In this document: piece by piece, positions 23,101 to 35,114 of the stretch | Position numbering within the stretch: position 1 is the stretch's first letter | Layout of the letters: each line of letters starts with the position of its first letter | NCBI GenBank assembly: GCA_002118135.1 | Contig: BDIU01000167.1 | Location: 536 to 64,535, forward strand | Source of the DNA: Trebouxia sp. TZW2008 | Lineage: Eukaryota; Chlorophyta; Trebouxiophyceae; Trebouxiales; Trebouxiaceae | Length of the DNA stretch: 64,000 bases | Reading direction: 5' to 3' | Program-made: the position numbers and the translations under genes | The notes under the pieces: model-generated | Databases searched by the model: none | Told to the model about the DNA's origin: nothing | The model's input: the letters and a program-made list of their open reading frames with translations, nothing else

Positions 23101-24436
23101 CAGCATCAGCGTTGCTGGCAGTACCCAGTTGCTCCCTGTCATCATAGGCTGTTGCCTTTGCTTCAGGCAGCTTGGATGGACCAGCAGCCATGTCCTGGCT
23201 GTCCTCAACCCCAACCTCCTGCTCAAAGCAAGCAACTGTCATGTTTCCATATCAGTCACATTCACATCATGCTCAACAGTCACATGCTTGAGTGGGCCAG
23301 CAGCAATGTCTTGGTGTCCGCAACTCTGAGCTTCTGCCAAAAGGAAGCAACTGTCATAATTGCATGTCAGTCATACGCACATCATGCTCAGCAGTTACAT
23401 GCTTGTATGGTCCAACAGACATTTTTGGCTGTCCTCAATTCCAACATTTTGCTTAAAGCAAGCAATTGCCATATCTGCAGAGCAGATACAAGCAGCATTA
23501 AAACTGAGTCAATTATGCACAGCTGTATCGCCACTAGCGTGGCATGTACAACAGAGGCATGCTGCAACAATGCCCCAGCATGGAGACCATTCAGCGATCA
23601 ACGTGACCAAAGCCTTTATGCCAGCAAATGCAGCTTTGACAAACGTCATATGCAGAATGCAAATGCAAAACAGAGTCACACGTAAGGCAGCTGCACTTTT
23701 GCTAATTTACATATACAGAAACACTTCGCTGGCACACTTGGTGAGATGCACAGTTCAGTCATCAGCTCTGCTGCACCAAAGCTTGTTGATTGTATTCAAC
23801 AATGAATTGTACCTTTTGCTTTTTCGCTTCCAACCCCAAGCTTTCATCAACTGGGCTCCTGGGCCGCTTACCATCCTTTGCATAGTCTGTCCTGCCCTGT
23901 TACAGCAGTGAAAACTTTCAGATTGCTGGCATGACAAGCAGCAATCACTGTCAAACGCATGTTGAGCAATCAGACTCTATTGTAGCAGTGACAAAAAGCA
24001 TGTAGTAAGCAAAGCTCGTTTGCAACTTGAAGGCCTGCAGTCCGGTGGTAGCAGCGGGCTGCAGACGACACCAGCAGGCATTGCTTGCGGTTGCACAGTG
24101 GTGCCTTGACAGCAAGATACTTGCCGTCAGTGTGAACTCCACGAGGACTGTAGCTAGGCTCTGCTTGTCTAGCCCCTCACTCAAAACCAGTGGCAGGCTC
24201 TGGCAAAGGCTTTGAAGGCACTCTCTGTTAAATCTTCGCAGGGAGGCCGTCATACTGTATACGATACCCCGTTGCCTGAACAGTAGCCCGTCTGATGACT
24301 TGAAGAACACTAGCTCCTCTTTGACTCTGCGCAGCGATTCCTCGCTGTGCGGAGCGTGAAGCGTGGCTGGAGAAACATACGCGTCCAGCGACGACAACAC
24401 AGCCGTCAGTCGAGCATCAATTGCTGCCTGCAGCAT
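17112..24436 (-). CDS. Tudor- and PWWP-domain chromatin-type protein
   Basis: Supported exons, all in agreeing phase: 23218-23078, 22424-22118, 21446-21082 (Ala/Asp/Gly low complexity), 20589-20438, 19660-19522, 18937-18692, 18058-17858, 17644-17585 and 17336-17112 (stop). A probable first exon begins MLQAAIDARLTAVLSSLDAY at 24436, but its link to 23218 is unresolved. A Tudor-like module is split over two exons: LRGQKLAMHW, WWEAKVLAYNPETAKF, then RILYPETGEEAWEDL. Near the C-terminus a PWWP-like module reads KQVVMVRYGSVWWPSQ, later VVYLASGTIWRF and the helix ATLKRAFAEALQLL. Such modules read methylated histones or DNA-bound nucleosomes. The middle is Pro/Gln-rich and disordered. Several introns hold decayed copies of neighbouring exon ends. 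It could be two genes; one is favoured by the continuous phases from 23218 to 17112. Confidence 0.65.
20234..20490. repeat. degenerate tandem copies of the Tudor exon end, in its intron
   Basis: The element agcaaatgagcat recurs at 20234, 20310 and 20410, each next to a version of the exon 3' end. On the minus strand they read WWEAKVLAYNPETAKF (the exon in the model), KKLAYNTDTAKL, and TRWWAVKVLAYDAESQ at about 20167-20215. The downstream copies are truncated and out of phase. Confidence 0.8.
21590..21730. repeat. degenerate GATGC/AATGC repeat
   Basis: A 140-bp block built from five- to eight-base variants of gatgc, aatgc and gtgat. It lies in an intron of the Tudor/PWWP gene. Confidence 0.75.
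22424..22760. repeat. decayed tandem copies of an exon start
   Basis: Minus-strand acceptor-plus-exon starts resembling each other begin near 22424 (the exon in the model), 22568 and 22741: a CAG or TAG followed by GCTTCAAAGGAG, GGACCCAAAGCG and GGAATCAAAGGC. The two upstream copies do not keep an open phase. Confidence 0.6.
23171..23485. repeat. 115-bp tandem repeat, about 2.7 copies, containing an exon start
   Basis: Copies begin at 23171, 23287 and 23402 (spacing 116 and 115). The first carries the exon in the model (minus, starting EVGVEDSQDMAAGPSKL). The others read related but diverged versions (for example VADTKTLLLAHSS) and lie upstream in the intron. Confidence 0.85.
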
Positions 24437-24859
24437 TCCGACACGGGCCTTGCTGACAAGGTGAGGACTTGCAGCTGCAGGTGAGCAGTCTGAAGATTGA
24501 CCGATCTCCGCTTGCGCGATGACTAGCAGTTTACCTTGTCCATTGCAACAGGGCTATGCGCCCTTTGTATTGACAAAGAAAGTTGAGTTGCCGGAAACAC
24601 CTGAAACGCACCTCGAGCTTGCTGCTATAACAGGACAACAAGAAGGTGCTTGCAATTTCTGAAGTTGCACGCAATGCGGTGGTTCATTCTAACCTGCTGC
24701 CTCTTCAAAGCACTGATGGCGATCTGTGACCAGAGACTCGGGGTTGTCAAGGTTCGAGCGGGACAGCAAGATGCAGCACAATGCACCAGTTCAAGTCTGA
24801 ATCAAAATCTGATGACAAGCTCTCGATGACCAAAACCCTGCAGAACCCTGTTCAGGGTG

Positions 24860-25615
24860 GCGAACCCATAAGCGCGCCAAATTTCGTCAAAGTGCGATGA
24901 TACAAATACGCTTGTTAGCGGCATCAACGCCAACATGCATGCCATCTTGCTGTGTGATATGAATCTTGGACACAGCCAGCTGGCAGAGCAGCCTCATCCA
25001 GATGACGATGATCTTCGACGAAGATCATGCAGCGTTCAGTTCCACATTGAGGGACGCTAGGTTCCAGATCATCAGCTCTGCTTCGCTGCATGCAAGACGC
25101 GCCCAGATGCCTCCAAACCATTCAGAACCCTCCAAACCACAAGGTACGTATCAAACGCAGGTACGTACGCCTGGCGGTCAGTCCAAATTATTTGGTTGAT
25201 TGAATGGTTTGTCACCGCATGCACTGTGCGGCACCCAATCATGCAAATGCACATGTCTCAGTCTACAGGCTGTGACTGCTGTGTGCAGTCCCTCATTATT
25301 CATCTCATGTGCAACGCGCCGTGCAGACACTGATTAGGAAACCGAACCCAAAAGCGCGTCAATTTTTGTCCATAGGCCATGATACAAGTACGCTTGTCCC
25401 TGGCATGACCAGCATACGTGACAACATGTATGCCCACTTGCGTTGTGACATTAACGCAAGTGGGCATTGGACACAGCCAAAGCCACCTCATCCAGATAGT
25501 GATGATCTTCGACCAAGATCATGCAGCGTTCAGTTCCACATTGAGGGACGTTAGGTTCCATCTCATCAGTCTGCTCGCTGCATGCAAGACGCGCCCAGAT
25601 GCCTCCAAACTCCCC
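24860..25615. repeat. dispersed direct repeat, two copies about 260 bp, with internal hairpins
   Basis: Copy 1 spans about 24860-25115 and copy 2 about 25343-25615. They share the gaaccca.aagcgcg start and a block of about 115 bp (24997-25112 against 25499-25612) that is nearly identical. Copy 2 has a perfect 13-bp hairpin (25432-25444 with 25453-25465). Each copy contains a GATCTTCGA.(C/G)AAGATC near-palindrome. The stretch 24437-25889 otherwise holds no recognisable gene. Confidence 0.85.
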
Positions 25616-25889
25616 CAAGGTATGTGTTAATTGCAGGTACATATATGCGGCTTGCATCAACCGTCATCACCTGAGACCAATGGCCGCTGTCTGCGTGAAG
25701 CTGGTTGTCAGCTCAAAGCAATAAAACACATCCTTGAAATCACTCAGAATTGTCCAAAAAAAGAGAATAAAAGTCTATGCAATTAGGCGTCACAGCGGGA
25801 CCCTCTGTCTAAAGAGGCAGCCCGGGCGGCCCACCTAGAACCGTCACGCTGACAGAATTCACACGCAATCTTTATCACAAAATTAGGTA

Positions 25890-27181
25890 TTAATAGAGCT
25901 TGTTGCTCACGGTGTGCAGCTCGAGCAAACAACAAGGTCCAGCAACTTGTACCCTGTCTCGTGCATTGCTCACATTGACACGCTGTAACCAAACCTGCCC
26001 GTCGCTCTTCCCACAACACAGCACCGACAAAGCAGGGTGCCAGTGCACAGCAGAAACAAAGCTTGCAGACTTTGTGCTAGATTCATTCTGTCTAGATTTG
26101 CTGACAACTAGGGGTTGTACAATTGGTGTCCTGAAACTTGATTCAAAAGACACTATGGGCAGTGCAGAGGTGATGCTTGTGGTTGCTATCAGCTTGCCGG
26201 ATTGAGCTAAAGCTGGCAGATGTCTATGTGCCTTTGGCACAGGAACACAAAAGCTGGACAGGTCAACAGTCCATTGAGGCTGACCCAGCTTTTTGCTTGA
26301 CAGACGGCGCAAATCCCATTGCTGTAGCTGCCCACTTTGACTCAAGGAAACCACGGCTGAGCCGTCCGCAGAATATCTCACAGCTGGAGCATGACCGTGT
26401 CTTGATTGGTCAGACCAGCTTGCAACAGGCGCCCCTCGGCTGCTGTGTACATCAAAGATGCGCAAGCAGCCATCAGACGAGCCAGCTGCCATCATATGGC
26501 CATCAGGACTGAAGGAGACAGAGCAAGCGGCTGTGTTGTCTGCTAAGTCAAAGGAACGCAGTTTCTTGAAAGCACGCATGTTCCAGAGTGTTAGAGCCCC
26601 AACGCTTGCATCAGGTGAGGCTGCAGCACATACAAATGAGGGGTCTGTGGGGCTGCAGGCCACATCTAGCACTGTTGGGTGGGCAGGGTCCAGCTGGACA
26701 TGAGAGATCATAGACTTGGTGTCAAGGTGCCAAGCTTTGACGCCTTTGCTTTTGGTCCCCACCAATAGCACCTTGTCTGCTCTGTGATCCCAAGCCACCA
26801 CCGACACTGGAGCCCCACAGTTGAGAACTGCAGCTCTGGCTGCATTGCCCTGCACAGTGTGTGATTGTAAGTAACAACAAAGTGGGTCATTGAGCTTGGA
26901 CCAATGCAGTGTGGTGCCAGCTATGTAAGCACTGTTGCAAACTGTGCAGCAAATCTGCAGCATTGTATTCATGACCAAGGACTGGAAACAGCCAGTTGGG
27001 CCATAGCAGCATCAATATCGAGTGACCTCATTTTGCTTGCTGGGTGAACTGATGGCAAGATCAAAGTGTTGCAAAGGACATGCAACGCCATGAGTGCATG
27101 CAAAGTGCAAGTGTCTGCTAATTCAATCAATCAATCAATCAAACATTTGATCAAGCAAGCAAGCAAGCAAGCAAGCAAGCC

Positions 27182-27218
<37 letters not shown>

Positions 27219-28935
27219 TCAACAAACCAACCAATCATTGCATTGCTGTCATTGTGTATGAGGGGCAATACCTGAAGTGACGCTGGTGCCGAAATGCGCA
27301 CAACACCATCAGCAGACGCTGTTGCAAGGTTCTGGCCATTGGGAGAGAAGCTGCAGCATGTAGCGGCCTGCTCATGACTTGCTAGCTGCTCAGCATCAGC
27401 ACTAGTATTTGCCGCATCAGGACCACTCTGCCTGCTGCCGAGTGCCCCTTTGATCCTGCCTGATCCCTTGGCAGATCCCAGGCTCTCCACTGAAAGACCT
27501 GAATCATGTTGTCTGAGCTCAGCTGACGACCGTACATTGCTGTGCTGCTGCTGTTTGTCTTTGGCTGCTTTTGAAGAGGGAACGGCATCAGAGTGCTGAT
27601 CTTGACTTGCAGATGGCTCTGTAGACTGGCTGACAGGCTGAGCTTCTAATGCTACCATGCGAGGACTGCTTGTCTCTGTATCTAGGCTGAGTGCGTCTTC
27701 CCCAGCAGTGCTTTGCTGAGACTGCACACCTGCCTCACCTCCATTTGAAGCTATGCTAGGCTCAGCAAGGCTTGACAGGCTGTCAGGCTGTAGGCTTGCT
27801 GACCAGCTTGGCTCAAGTGTTGGACTTGAAAGATCAAGCGCTGAGTCAGAGAGGGGTGTTGATGCTGGTGAACTTTGCTGAGCTGAGACATCTGGTGCTT
27901 CAGCTTGCTGAGATGATGCAGGCTGCTGCTGGCTGTTGGTGACAGGCAGTGGACTTGCTTGAGAAGCTGGTTGCTTTGTGGGTGGCAGGGACTGTCCTGT
28001 TTGCACAGGGCGCTGCTGAGACTGCTTGGGTTGCCTCTGATGATGCTGTGCTGATGACAGACTGTCAGCTGCTGCGCTTGGCTGCATGTGTTGCCTGTGC
28101 TGGCTGCTTGATTGAAGTGCAGCGCTGCTGTTCATTTCAGCCTCTGATAGCTGCTGTTTGAGCTTGGCAGCTTCTGCTTGCAGACTGTCTACCTGCTTCT
28201 GCAAGGACTGCCGCTGAAGGCGGTCTGTGTCAAAACGCAGCAATGTTGGCAGAGGCAGATGCTGAATGGCCTCTGCAAGGAAGTTACGAAAGGATGCCTC
28301 AACCAGTGCTAGCCATTCCCTTGAAAAGAAGACCTGCAAATCCACCCAATGAGCTGGGATTGTGCTAGTAGAAATGCATGCCCTGCTCAAAGATCCTCTG
28401 CAAAGTCACCTGGAAGCGTGGATCCTGTGCAGGGTCTTCGATGTATGGCAAAGCAAACCACTGCAGCCAGTCAGATGACTCAGCTCTGCTCAAGAGCAGC
28501 TCTGCATACTGCGTGAAGAAGTCTTGCACCACGGCAAACTTGCGTTTTTGCATGGCATGCACAATGTACGCTTTCAAGATGGACACCTGCAGATGTACAA
28601 CGCATATCAATAGCACGTTACTGTACATGCACAGTATATTTGCAGCATGCAGGTATGGCACAAACCTCCAGCTTTCTGATCACTTCCTCGTAGCTGGCAG
28701 GCAATCTGCTATACACCCTACTACTGAGGAAGTCCAGCACTTCCATGAGCTCGCCAGCCTGATCAAGTGGCAGCAGCTTTCGGAAGACAAGCTCGCACAA
28801 CTGATCAGGCTGAAATCCACAGCCCCTGTCTGAAGCCAGGTCCTTGTTGAAAGCTCTCAAACTGCCGGTGAAGCCTCTGAACAGCAAGTACTCCTTTACA
28901 AGTGAATCGACATAAGGAATGGCGTCCATACGCAC
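25890..28935 (-). CDS. WDR91: WDR91 homologue, endosomal WD40 protein
   Basis: Four exons, all phase 0: 28935-28666, 28586-28410, 28333-27272 and 26849-25890, giving 822 residues. The N-terminus matches WDR91: VDSLVKEYLLFRGFTGSL, then AYIVHAMQKRKFAVVQDFF, a DWLQWFALPYIEDP motif, and a coiled coil (about residues 170-200) after LLRFDTDRLQRQ. A Ser/Gln-rich linker of roughly 250 residues follows. The C-terminal WD40 part has GNAARAAVLNCG, VLLVGTKSKGVKAWHLDT, HPTVLDVACSPTDPSFV and SLSQSGQLQQWDLR. In animals WDR91 acts with Rab7 and the Beclin-1 PI3-kinase complex to lower PI3P during early-to-late endosome conversion. The orthology is strong; function in this alga is inferred. The start is next to the RPN7 promoter. 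Confidence 0.93.
27123..27218. repeat. (AATC)n and (CAAG)n microsatellites in a WDR91 intron
   Basis: A run of caat/aatc units (27123-27141) is followed by a long, once-interrupted caag run (27152-27218), 54 bases downstream of the exon-3 donor on the minus strand. Confidence 0.95.
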
Positions 28936-29267
28936 TTCCGGTCAAGCTCAAAGTCATGCAAGGCGCTCAGTGACAATTGCAAAGGGTACGCAATGCATAA
29001 GAGGCGGTGGAGTGTAGCAGCGGTGGCAAAGCTTTCTGTATGTGTTCACTGTAGTGTTCACCACGAGCGTTGATGCTTACAGGCAGGCAGTCTCTGATCA
29101 CTTTCGTTGCAGCAGCTCGGCGCGGGGTCAGTAATCTATTGAAGCCAACAGTATTGCCATTCGCTGCTGCAAGTCAGAGCAAGGCGGTGATCTAGCCAAG
29201 TTGGTCATACCTTTCGCTTCGCGTCCTTGGGTTGCAGTCTGTGCTTCCTTGCGCGGCTGCTCACAAG
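28936..29267. promoter_or_regulatory. divergent promoter of WDR91 and RPN7
   Basis: The two start codons face away from each other across 332 bp. The segment is CpG-richer than either gene body. No TATA box could be assigned. Confidence 0.6.
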
Positions 29268-32200
29268 ATGGTTTTGGACCCACTCACTGGGCAGGAACAA
29301 GAGCCTCAGGATCTGAGGATAGCTATCGCTCACAAGGTGCGTCAATCAACCTGAACTGCGTGCAGCAAATTTTTGCTGTCGAGAATAGATGTTGACGAGT
29401 ATTTGTCGTTGCAGCGCTTCCTATACGTGTCACAAAACTTACCAGACAAGGAGAAGGGCAACTTGCAGAAAGAAATACTCGACATAGTCTTTGCAGAAGG
29501 TGGGTGCATAATCTAGCTTTAGCTGAAAACGCATCTAATTGAGCTGGCATGCACTTGAGCCAGCATAGATCAAAGCAAAGCTGACCTCAATCAGAACATC
29601 ACAAGCACGATATCTCAAGACTGCCGAAAGGGTGCTTGCTGAAGATCCAACTGCCCTTGCAGATTTAGCTCCGCTGTATGAGCACTTGTGTCAAGAGATT
29701 GGCTGGGGTCCAGATGCCTCGCAGCTGCAGCGCATGCAGTCTGCTAACCAAGCAAAGTTGCAAGAGCTAGATGGCAAAATCAAAGATGCAGAGGAGAACC
29801 TTGGCGACACAGAAGTCAAGGAAGCCTTGACAGCGAAGGCTGACTATCTATGCCGGATAGGTCAGTGCTTTGCTGCTGAAGCAGCAGCCTTTGTGACAGC
29901 CACCAAATGAATCCATCCGATTGTTCCTGTGCACAATGATAAGACGCATGCGCAATCATGCATTGCTGCTGTGTAGATAACATAGATCAATTTGGTACTG
30001 ACATTGTGCTCATATCAGCACAGCTTGGTCACACAATGCCCTGGTGCATGCTCAGGTAGCAGAGCTGCAGCAGCAGAAGCTTACAAGAAGGCTGAGGAGA
30101 ACACTGCAGGCTCCGGACCCAAATTGGACCTAGTCTTCAGCACTCTCAAGTGAGCTGATTGTCATGCGCTTGCCTAGCATTGGATATACATCTGTCACCA
30201 TGCAGTGTACCCACCTAGCATTGTGCACACACCTGTCACTCGTTGCAAAGATCTCCCTGCATGAGGTTTGTTGCTGCGATCTTGCTAGACCCATGCTGTC
30301 TGACCTGCAAGGCAAGTTTAGTTCAAGGGCAGCCTGTCCAATTGCTGCCTTGCAAGGGTTGTATTGCTGCAGCCCTGCAAACTTGTTGTGACTTACAAGT
30401 CACTGCCTGCCTATTGGCAACACTTGCATGCGGCTTGTCTTGAGCAAGCATGGCTCTGTGCATTGCAACTGCATCTGCATGACAGCCGGGGTCCGCTGTG
30501 TCCTGCGACACGCTACTAGGGACTTGTGGGTTGCTCAAGCATTCTGGTGGCATGCACATCACCCCTTTGTGAGAGGGTCAGCATTCTTTTGGGCAAAGAA
30601 GAACAGGGACTGAGTAGCATTTGCCAACCTTCAGTATTCAAACCTCACAACTTGACATGTCCCTGTCAGGTCAGACATAGCTTTTGGTGACTGGCACGCT
30701 GTTAAGCAGCAGCTGGACAAAGCAAAGAAGCTGTGTGACGAGGGCGGTGACTGGGAGCGCAAGAACAGGCTCAAGGTGTATGAGGCCCTGTTCAGCATGG
30801 TCAGCAGGGACTTCAAGAAGGCTGCAGAGCTGTTCTTAGACTCAACTGCAACCTTTGGCGCGTAAGTTTCCTTGCCATCTGACTCAATTGCTGGCATTGG
30901 TGGTCACTCCTATGCTGTGGTTCTTGCACCAATGGCGTGTCTCTTGCTATCGGCTGACATGCTGGCATCGGGGCACAGATTTTGCGTCAGTTGCATGTCT
31001 GTTGCCAGCAGCTTGGCTGCTGGCTTCAGTGGTCACCTTTCGTTGTGCATTTTGCATAAGTGACGTGTCTCTTGCTATTGCTTGCCTGCTGGCATCTGTG
31101 GCCGCCCTTTTGTGTGCTTTTCCTATCAATGACGTGTCATTTGCCATCAGCTTGCCTGCTGGCATCAGTGGTCACGCTTTGTGCTACTTTTGCGTCGGTG
31201 ACGTGTTTCTTGCCATTGCTTGTCTGCTGGCATCAGTGGTCCCTCTTTTGTGTGCTTTTCCTACCAATGACATGTCTTACGGTACCACAAGACCCATGTA
31301 CCAGATAGCACTGCAGCTGCAAAAGCCAGCTGCGCCTCACCAACCCAACCCATATTTGAGACATTCGAAAGTGTCATCAGCACAGTGCTCATATGCATAT
31401 CCAAATCGGGTGGTGTCTTGATGCCTACAGCATGTACTGCTCTTGGTGTGAAGGCGGTCCTGCTCGAAAGGCCTGATGAGGCAATGCCCAGCATGCAGGA
31501 ATGGCCGACATTTGATCTGACATTGTGCATTGGACTTGCAGGACAGAGCTGATGTCATATGAGAACCTGATATTCTACAGCGTGGTCACATCTGTTATTA
31601 CGCTTGATCGCGTCAACCTGAAGAAGCGAGTGGTAGACGCACCTGAGATTTTGACGGTCATTGACAGCATCCCAAACCTGACGTCCTTCCTCAACTCCTT
31701 GTACATGTGCCAATATGGCTCTTTCTTTAAGGTAGGGCCATCACGACCTCTGCACAGCACTGGAAACATGGCCATCTTCTCAGTTTTCAAGAGTGCAGAG
31801 TTTGCCAGCATGTTGAACTGTGCTCTACATGTTGCCAATACAAGAGTGCTCTTGTGTCACGTTAGTGTGGCGGACTAAACATGGGCTTGGTCTCATGCAG
31901 TACGTTTGCACTTTTGTCATCTGGCACAACAGCGTAAACAACAACAGCATAAATGACAAAATCAATGCTTTCATGCTGAGGCTGCCACTGGTTGCCACAC
32001 AACTTGTTGACAAATACTTGACAATTTTATTTTGATGTATGACGGCTTCAGCATCACAGAGCTGATGCTACTGTGACAACCCAATTGTGCCAGTGCTTTG
32101 ACAAATGCAGCTGCAGTGTCATGTTGTCATCCTACTGTGGCTTGTAAATGTTTGAGGTGCATCACAAAAGGTCATTCAGCCACTCATGACAGCAAAGCTA

Positions 32201-33306
32201 AAACTGAAGACTGTCAGTATACCCTCAAAAATTTTCTGCATGCAGGCCTTTTCACAGATTATAGATCAGATCAATGCTGACCCTTACCTGCACACCCACC
32301 TGCGCTATTATGTGAGGGAGGTGCGTATTGTGGCATACTCACAGGTGAGCCTCCTGCCTGTATCACTGCACATCCCTTTGCAACAGCAACAGCTACAGAT
32401 GCTATTTGACGTGTAAAACCGGTACTGCTTTGATCATTTTCATGTGCACACCTTTGGCATGGTCAATGTCTACAGACATGTCCTTGCCCAAGCTTTCGTC
32501 TCTTTCCAACAACAAGTATTTCTAAGCTTTGAACACATGGGCTTGGTGTGTCCCACAAGTCTTGTCTCACCAGGCTATAGCATGCATGACACCATGCAAT
32601 GCTTTGCTGTTGCTGCTTGACGCCATCGACTCCCTTGGGATACAGAGTAGGTGAAAGCAATCTAGTCAGCAGCTGACGTGACCAATGTGCTTTGTTCAGC
32701 TGCTGTTGCATTTTGCGTGTGGGTCAATTATCTTATGCACTGATTCATGTGGCACACTCTTGTGTAAAGCCAAGAAAATTGCGTCTGAATATGACATGCA
32801 TCAAGAGCATGTGAAATCTGTGTTTTGCAGTTCTTGGATTCTTACAAGAGTGTAACATTGGAGTCCATGGCGCAGTCCTTTGGTGTCAGCGTAGCCTTCA
32901 TTGACCACGAGCTGGCAGATTTTATTGTGTCCAATCGCCTGACAGCCAAGATTGATAAGGTTGCTGGCATTGTGGAAACAAACAGGTGGGCAGTTGTGCA
33001 CGCTCATGGTATTGCTGCTGCCCTAGCTTCTGGTGACACAGATGTCAGTGGCTGTGTGAGACTTGAAGGTCATTTGGGCATGAGGTCATATGCGCCACCA
33101 CCACCTAAGCTGATGCATGTGCCAGTGGCTATTTCAAAGTTGAGAATGTTTCAAATTTTAGAATCAAGAGCATCTAGGCATGGTTTATGCTGAACTATTG
33201 CTGCAGGCCGGATGCCAAGAATGCTCAGTATCAGCAGACCATCAGACATGGGGATCTGCTTTTGAATAGATTGCAACGCCTGTCAAAGGTGGTTGATCTA
33301 GAGTAG
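29268..33306 (+). CDS. RPN7: 26S proteasome lid subunit RPN7 (PSMD6)
   Basis: Ten exons with agreeing phases: 29268-29336, 29415-29499, 29606-29860, 30056-30149, 30670-30861, 31542-31731, 32246-32344, 32831-32985 and 33207-33306 are the nine whose borders I can place, giving 1239 nt and 412 residues; any tenth would have to be tiny, so nine is my count. Family marks are [85 protein letters not shown] and the PCI-domain end [29 protein letters not shown] and [18 protein letters not shown]7 is a structural lid subunit contacting the lid deubiquitinase module; it has no active site. Length is close to plant and animal homologues. It converges on RAD51D with 288 bp between stops. Confidence 0.96.
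30930..31275. repeat. 69-bp minisatellite in an RPN7 intron
   Basis: Three full units of exactly 69 bp start with gacgtgt at 31069, 31138 and 31207 approximately, preceded by two more diverged units. Each contains cttgcctgctggcatc. The period is 23 codons, so one plus frame stays open for 188 codons, but splice sites on either side place it in the intron. Confidence 0.85.
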
Positions 33307-33364
33307 GCTAGACAAATGGCAAAGAGCTGCCATTGCAGCACTGAGACCCCTTTCAAAGCTGGAT

Positions 33365-33369
33365 TGTAA
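33365..33369 (+). terminator. candidate TGTAA polyadenylation signal of RPN7
   Basis: TGTAA occurs about 60 bases after the stop codon. This pentamer is the usual poly(A) signal in green algae. Assignment rests on position and motif alone. Confidence 0.45.
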
Positions 33370-33594
33370 TGACCGCCAAGCATGTGCACAAATAAAAAGG
33401 CTCAACATCTTGCAGCCATACGGCATGTACATCCGTGCATACAGCGCAGCTATCTTTAGTAGGTCCAGTCCTGCGTTCTGCGCATTTATGACCAAGCTAC
33501 CACAAGCTTTTGTGATTGCCTTGAAGTCTGGACTTCTTTCTGAAGCTTGACAGGCCATCATCACCAAAGCAGCTGCTGCTTTCTGTCCCATTGC

Positions 33595-35114
33595 TCATTC
33601 AAACTGAAAATTGACTTGCTGATTACAAGCGCTGGTAGCAGATGCTGACAAAACAGCCTGTCTGTCATGTCCTGCATCAGACCGCACAAGCTGTACTCTG
33701 GTGTGGGGCATGACTTTCCAGCTCTCCCCCAAAGCTGGCCTAGGATTTGTACCAATGCCCACCATGCTGTTGGTGCACAGCGCTGCTGTGGTGTATTGCA
33801 CTGCTATGTGTTTTAGCATGCAGCCTAGAGCTGACATGAGTGCATGCCCTTGGCTCTGTTGTGCACCACCAGCACCCAGCACAGGTGTAATTAAGGAAGA
33901 CACTGAATCCAGAACCACTAGCTTTGACCAAGCTGTATTGCCACTCGCCACTGAGTCCTGCATGCATCTCAGTTCTGTGATACAAGGGCATGTGCATAAA
34001 AGGGCATGTGCATAAAAGGGCATGTGCATAAAAGGGCATGCGCACACAGGGCCTTGGTGGCAGCACAACAAGGGCCCTACCTGCATGAGATGTGCTATGC
34101 TGCCCAGCACTGCCAGAGCATCATGTACTGTGTGCACACGATGCACCTGAATATGCTGCAACACCTCCATACATGGCCTGGCATCCTGCATCAAACAAAG
34201 TACAATCAGGACGACTTGGAGGCATTGAACATTGCAGCAGGCTGTGAGGCTCCAATTGATTGACACAGCAAGATTAGTCGTTACGTATAAGTTTACATGT
34301 GCCAGCACAGGTACTTTGTACAATACCTGTGCTCTGCTTTGCAATGTTTGGTACACTGATGCTGCTCGCCGACCAGAGAAGGCGCTTGTGGTGTCAATGT
34401 ATGTGACATACTCTCCCCTCATAGCTGCAGCAACTGCTGCCATGCTGCACAGCTGCAGCAGCATTCATCAGAATGATGCTGCAATATAACACATGCAATG
34501 TAGCATATATGGTACATTGTCACAATTAAATCACCTGAGTTTTCCCGGATGCAGGCTCGCCATAGAACTCAGTGAGATGACCTTCCCTCAAGCCACCAGA
34601 CAGCAGCTCATCCACTCTGTTCACACAGCACACACAAGCTCAATGCATGTGGTCAGTGGGCCGCAAGCTAAATACGCAATCATCGATGTGATGTTCATGC
34701 AGACAAGCAGCTGAGCATGCACATAACACACCGTATGCAGCCTGTTGGCAATATCCTTGCCTGCAACTGGAGATGGTTCAGAAGATCAATCCCAGTCCAC
34801 ACCGGCGGTGCAACATGTGTTTTGAGATGTATCAATGCTTCTGTGAGGCCCTACATCAGGGCATCAGCTGTTAGGAAATTTCATCAGCTGAAGCGTAGGT
34901 TCCACCAGAGTTGAGCATGTTATGAATACCTGCTCTGACAAGAAGCCCAGATCGCCAACAGCATTGCATAGCAACGCCTCAACTACAATGCAAGCCGCAT
35001 TTAGCATAGGGCGTTAGCAATGTCAGTAGAGTGCGACATCAAAAAGGTTTGCACCGCACCTGTGCACTGCTGATTTGGGACTTGTTCGCTTACAAGCTGC
35101 TGCAACTTTGGCAT
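33595..35114 (-). CDS. RAD51D: RAD51D, RAD51-paralogue recombination protein
   Basis: Seven phase-consistent exons: 35114-35060, 34982-34930, 34850-34732, 34616-34535, 34452-34327, 34185-34081 and 33957-33595, for 300 residues. Walker A is GEPASGKTQ (residues 95-103) after ILPTGCIRVDELLSGGL. YVTYIDTTSAFS follows. Walker B is KLVVLDSVSSLI (about 192-203). The ALMSALGCMLKHIAVQYTTA and RPALGESWKVMPHTRVQL signatures complete the RecA core. The N-terminus (GFLSEQGLTEALIHLK) matches the RAD51D helix-hairpin region. RAD51D with XRCC2 and other paralogues loads RAD51 on single-stranded DNA in homologous recombination. Human RAD51D is slightly longer (328 residues). The assignment over XRCC2 rests on the PTG.I..LD..L..G linker and the C-terminal ALG.SW motif. 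Confidence 0.92.
33986..34041. repeat. 16-bp tandem repeat in a RAD51D intron
   Basis: The unit gggcatgtgcataaaa is repeated from 33986, 34002 and 34018 with a diverged fourth copy at 34034, in the intron between exons 34185-34081 and 33957-33595. Confidence 0.95.

Noticed and set aside
24966..25660. Small open frames within the two-copy repeat
   Set aside because: No splice partners, start context or family match; treated as repeat.
30855..31421. 188-codon plus frame in the RPN7 region
   Set aside because: It runs through the RPN7 donor at 30862 into a 69-bp minisatellite; the RPN7 phases join 30861 to 31542 directly.
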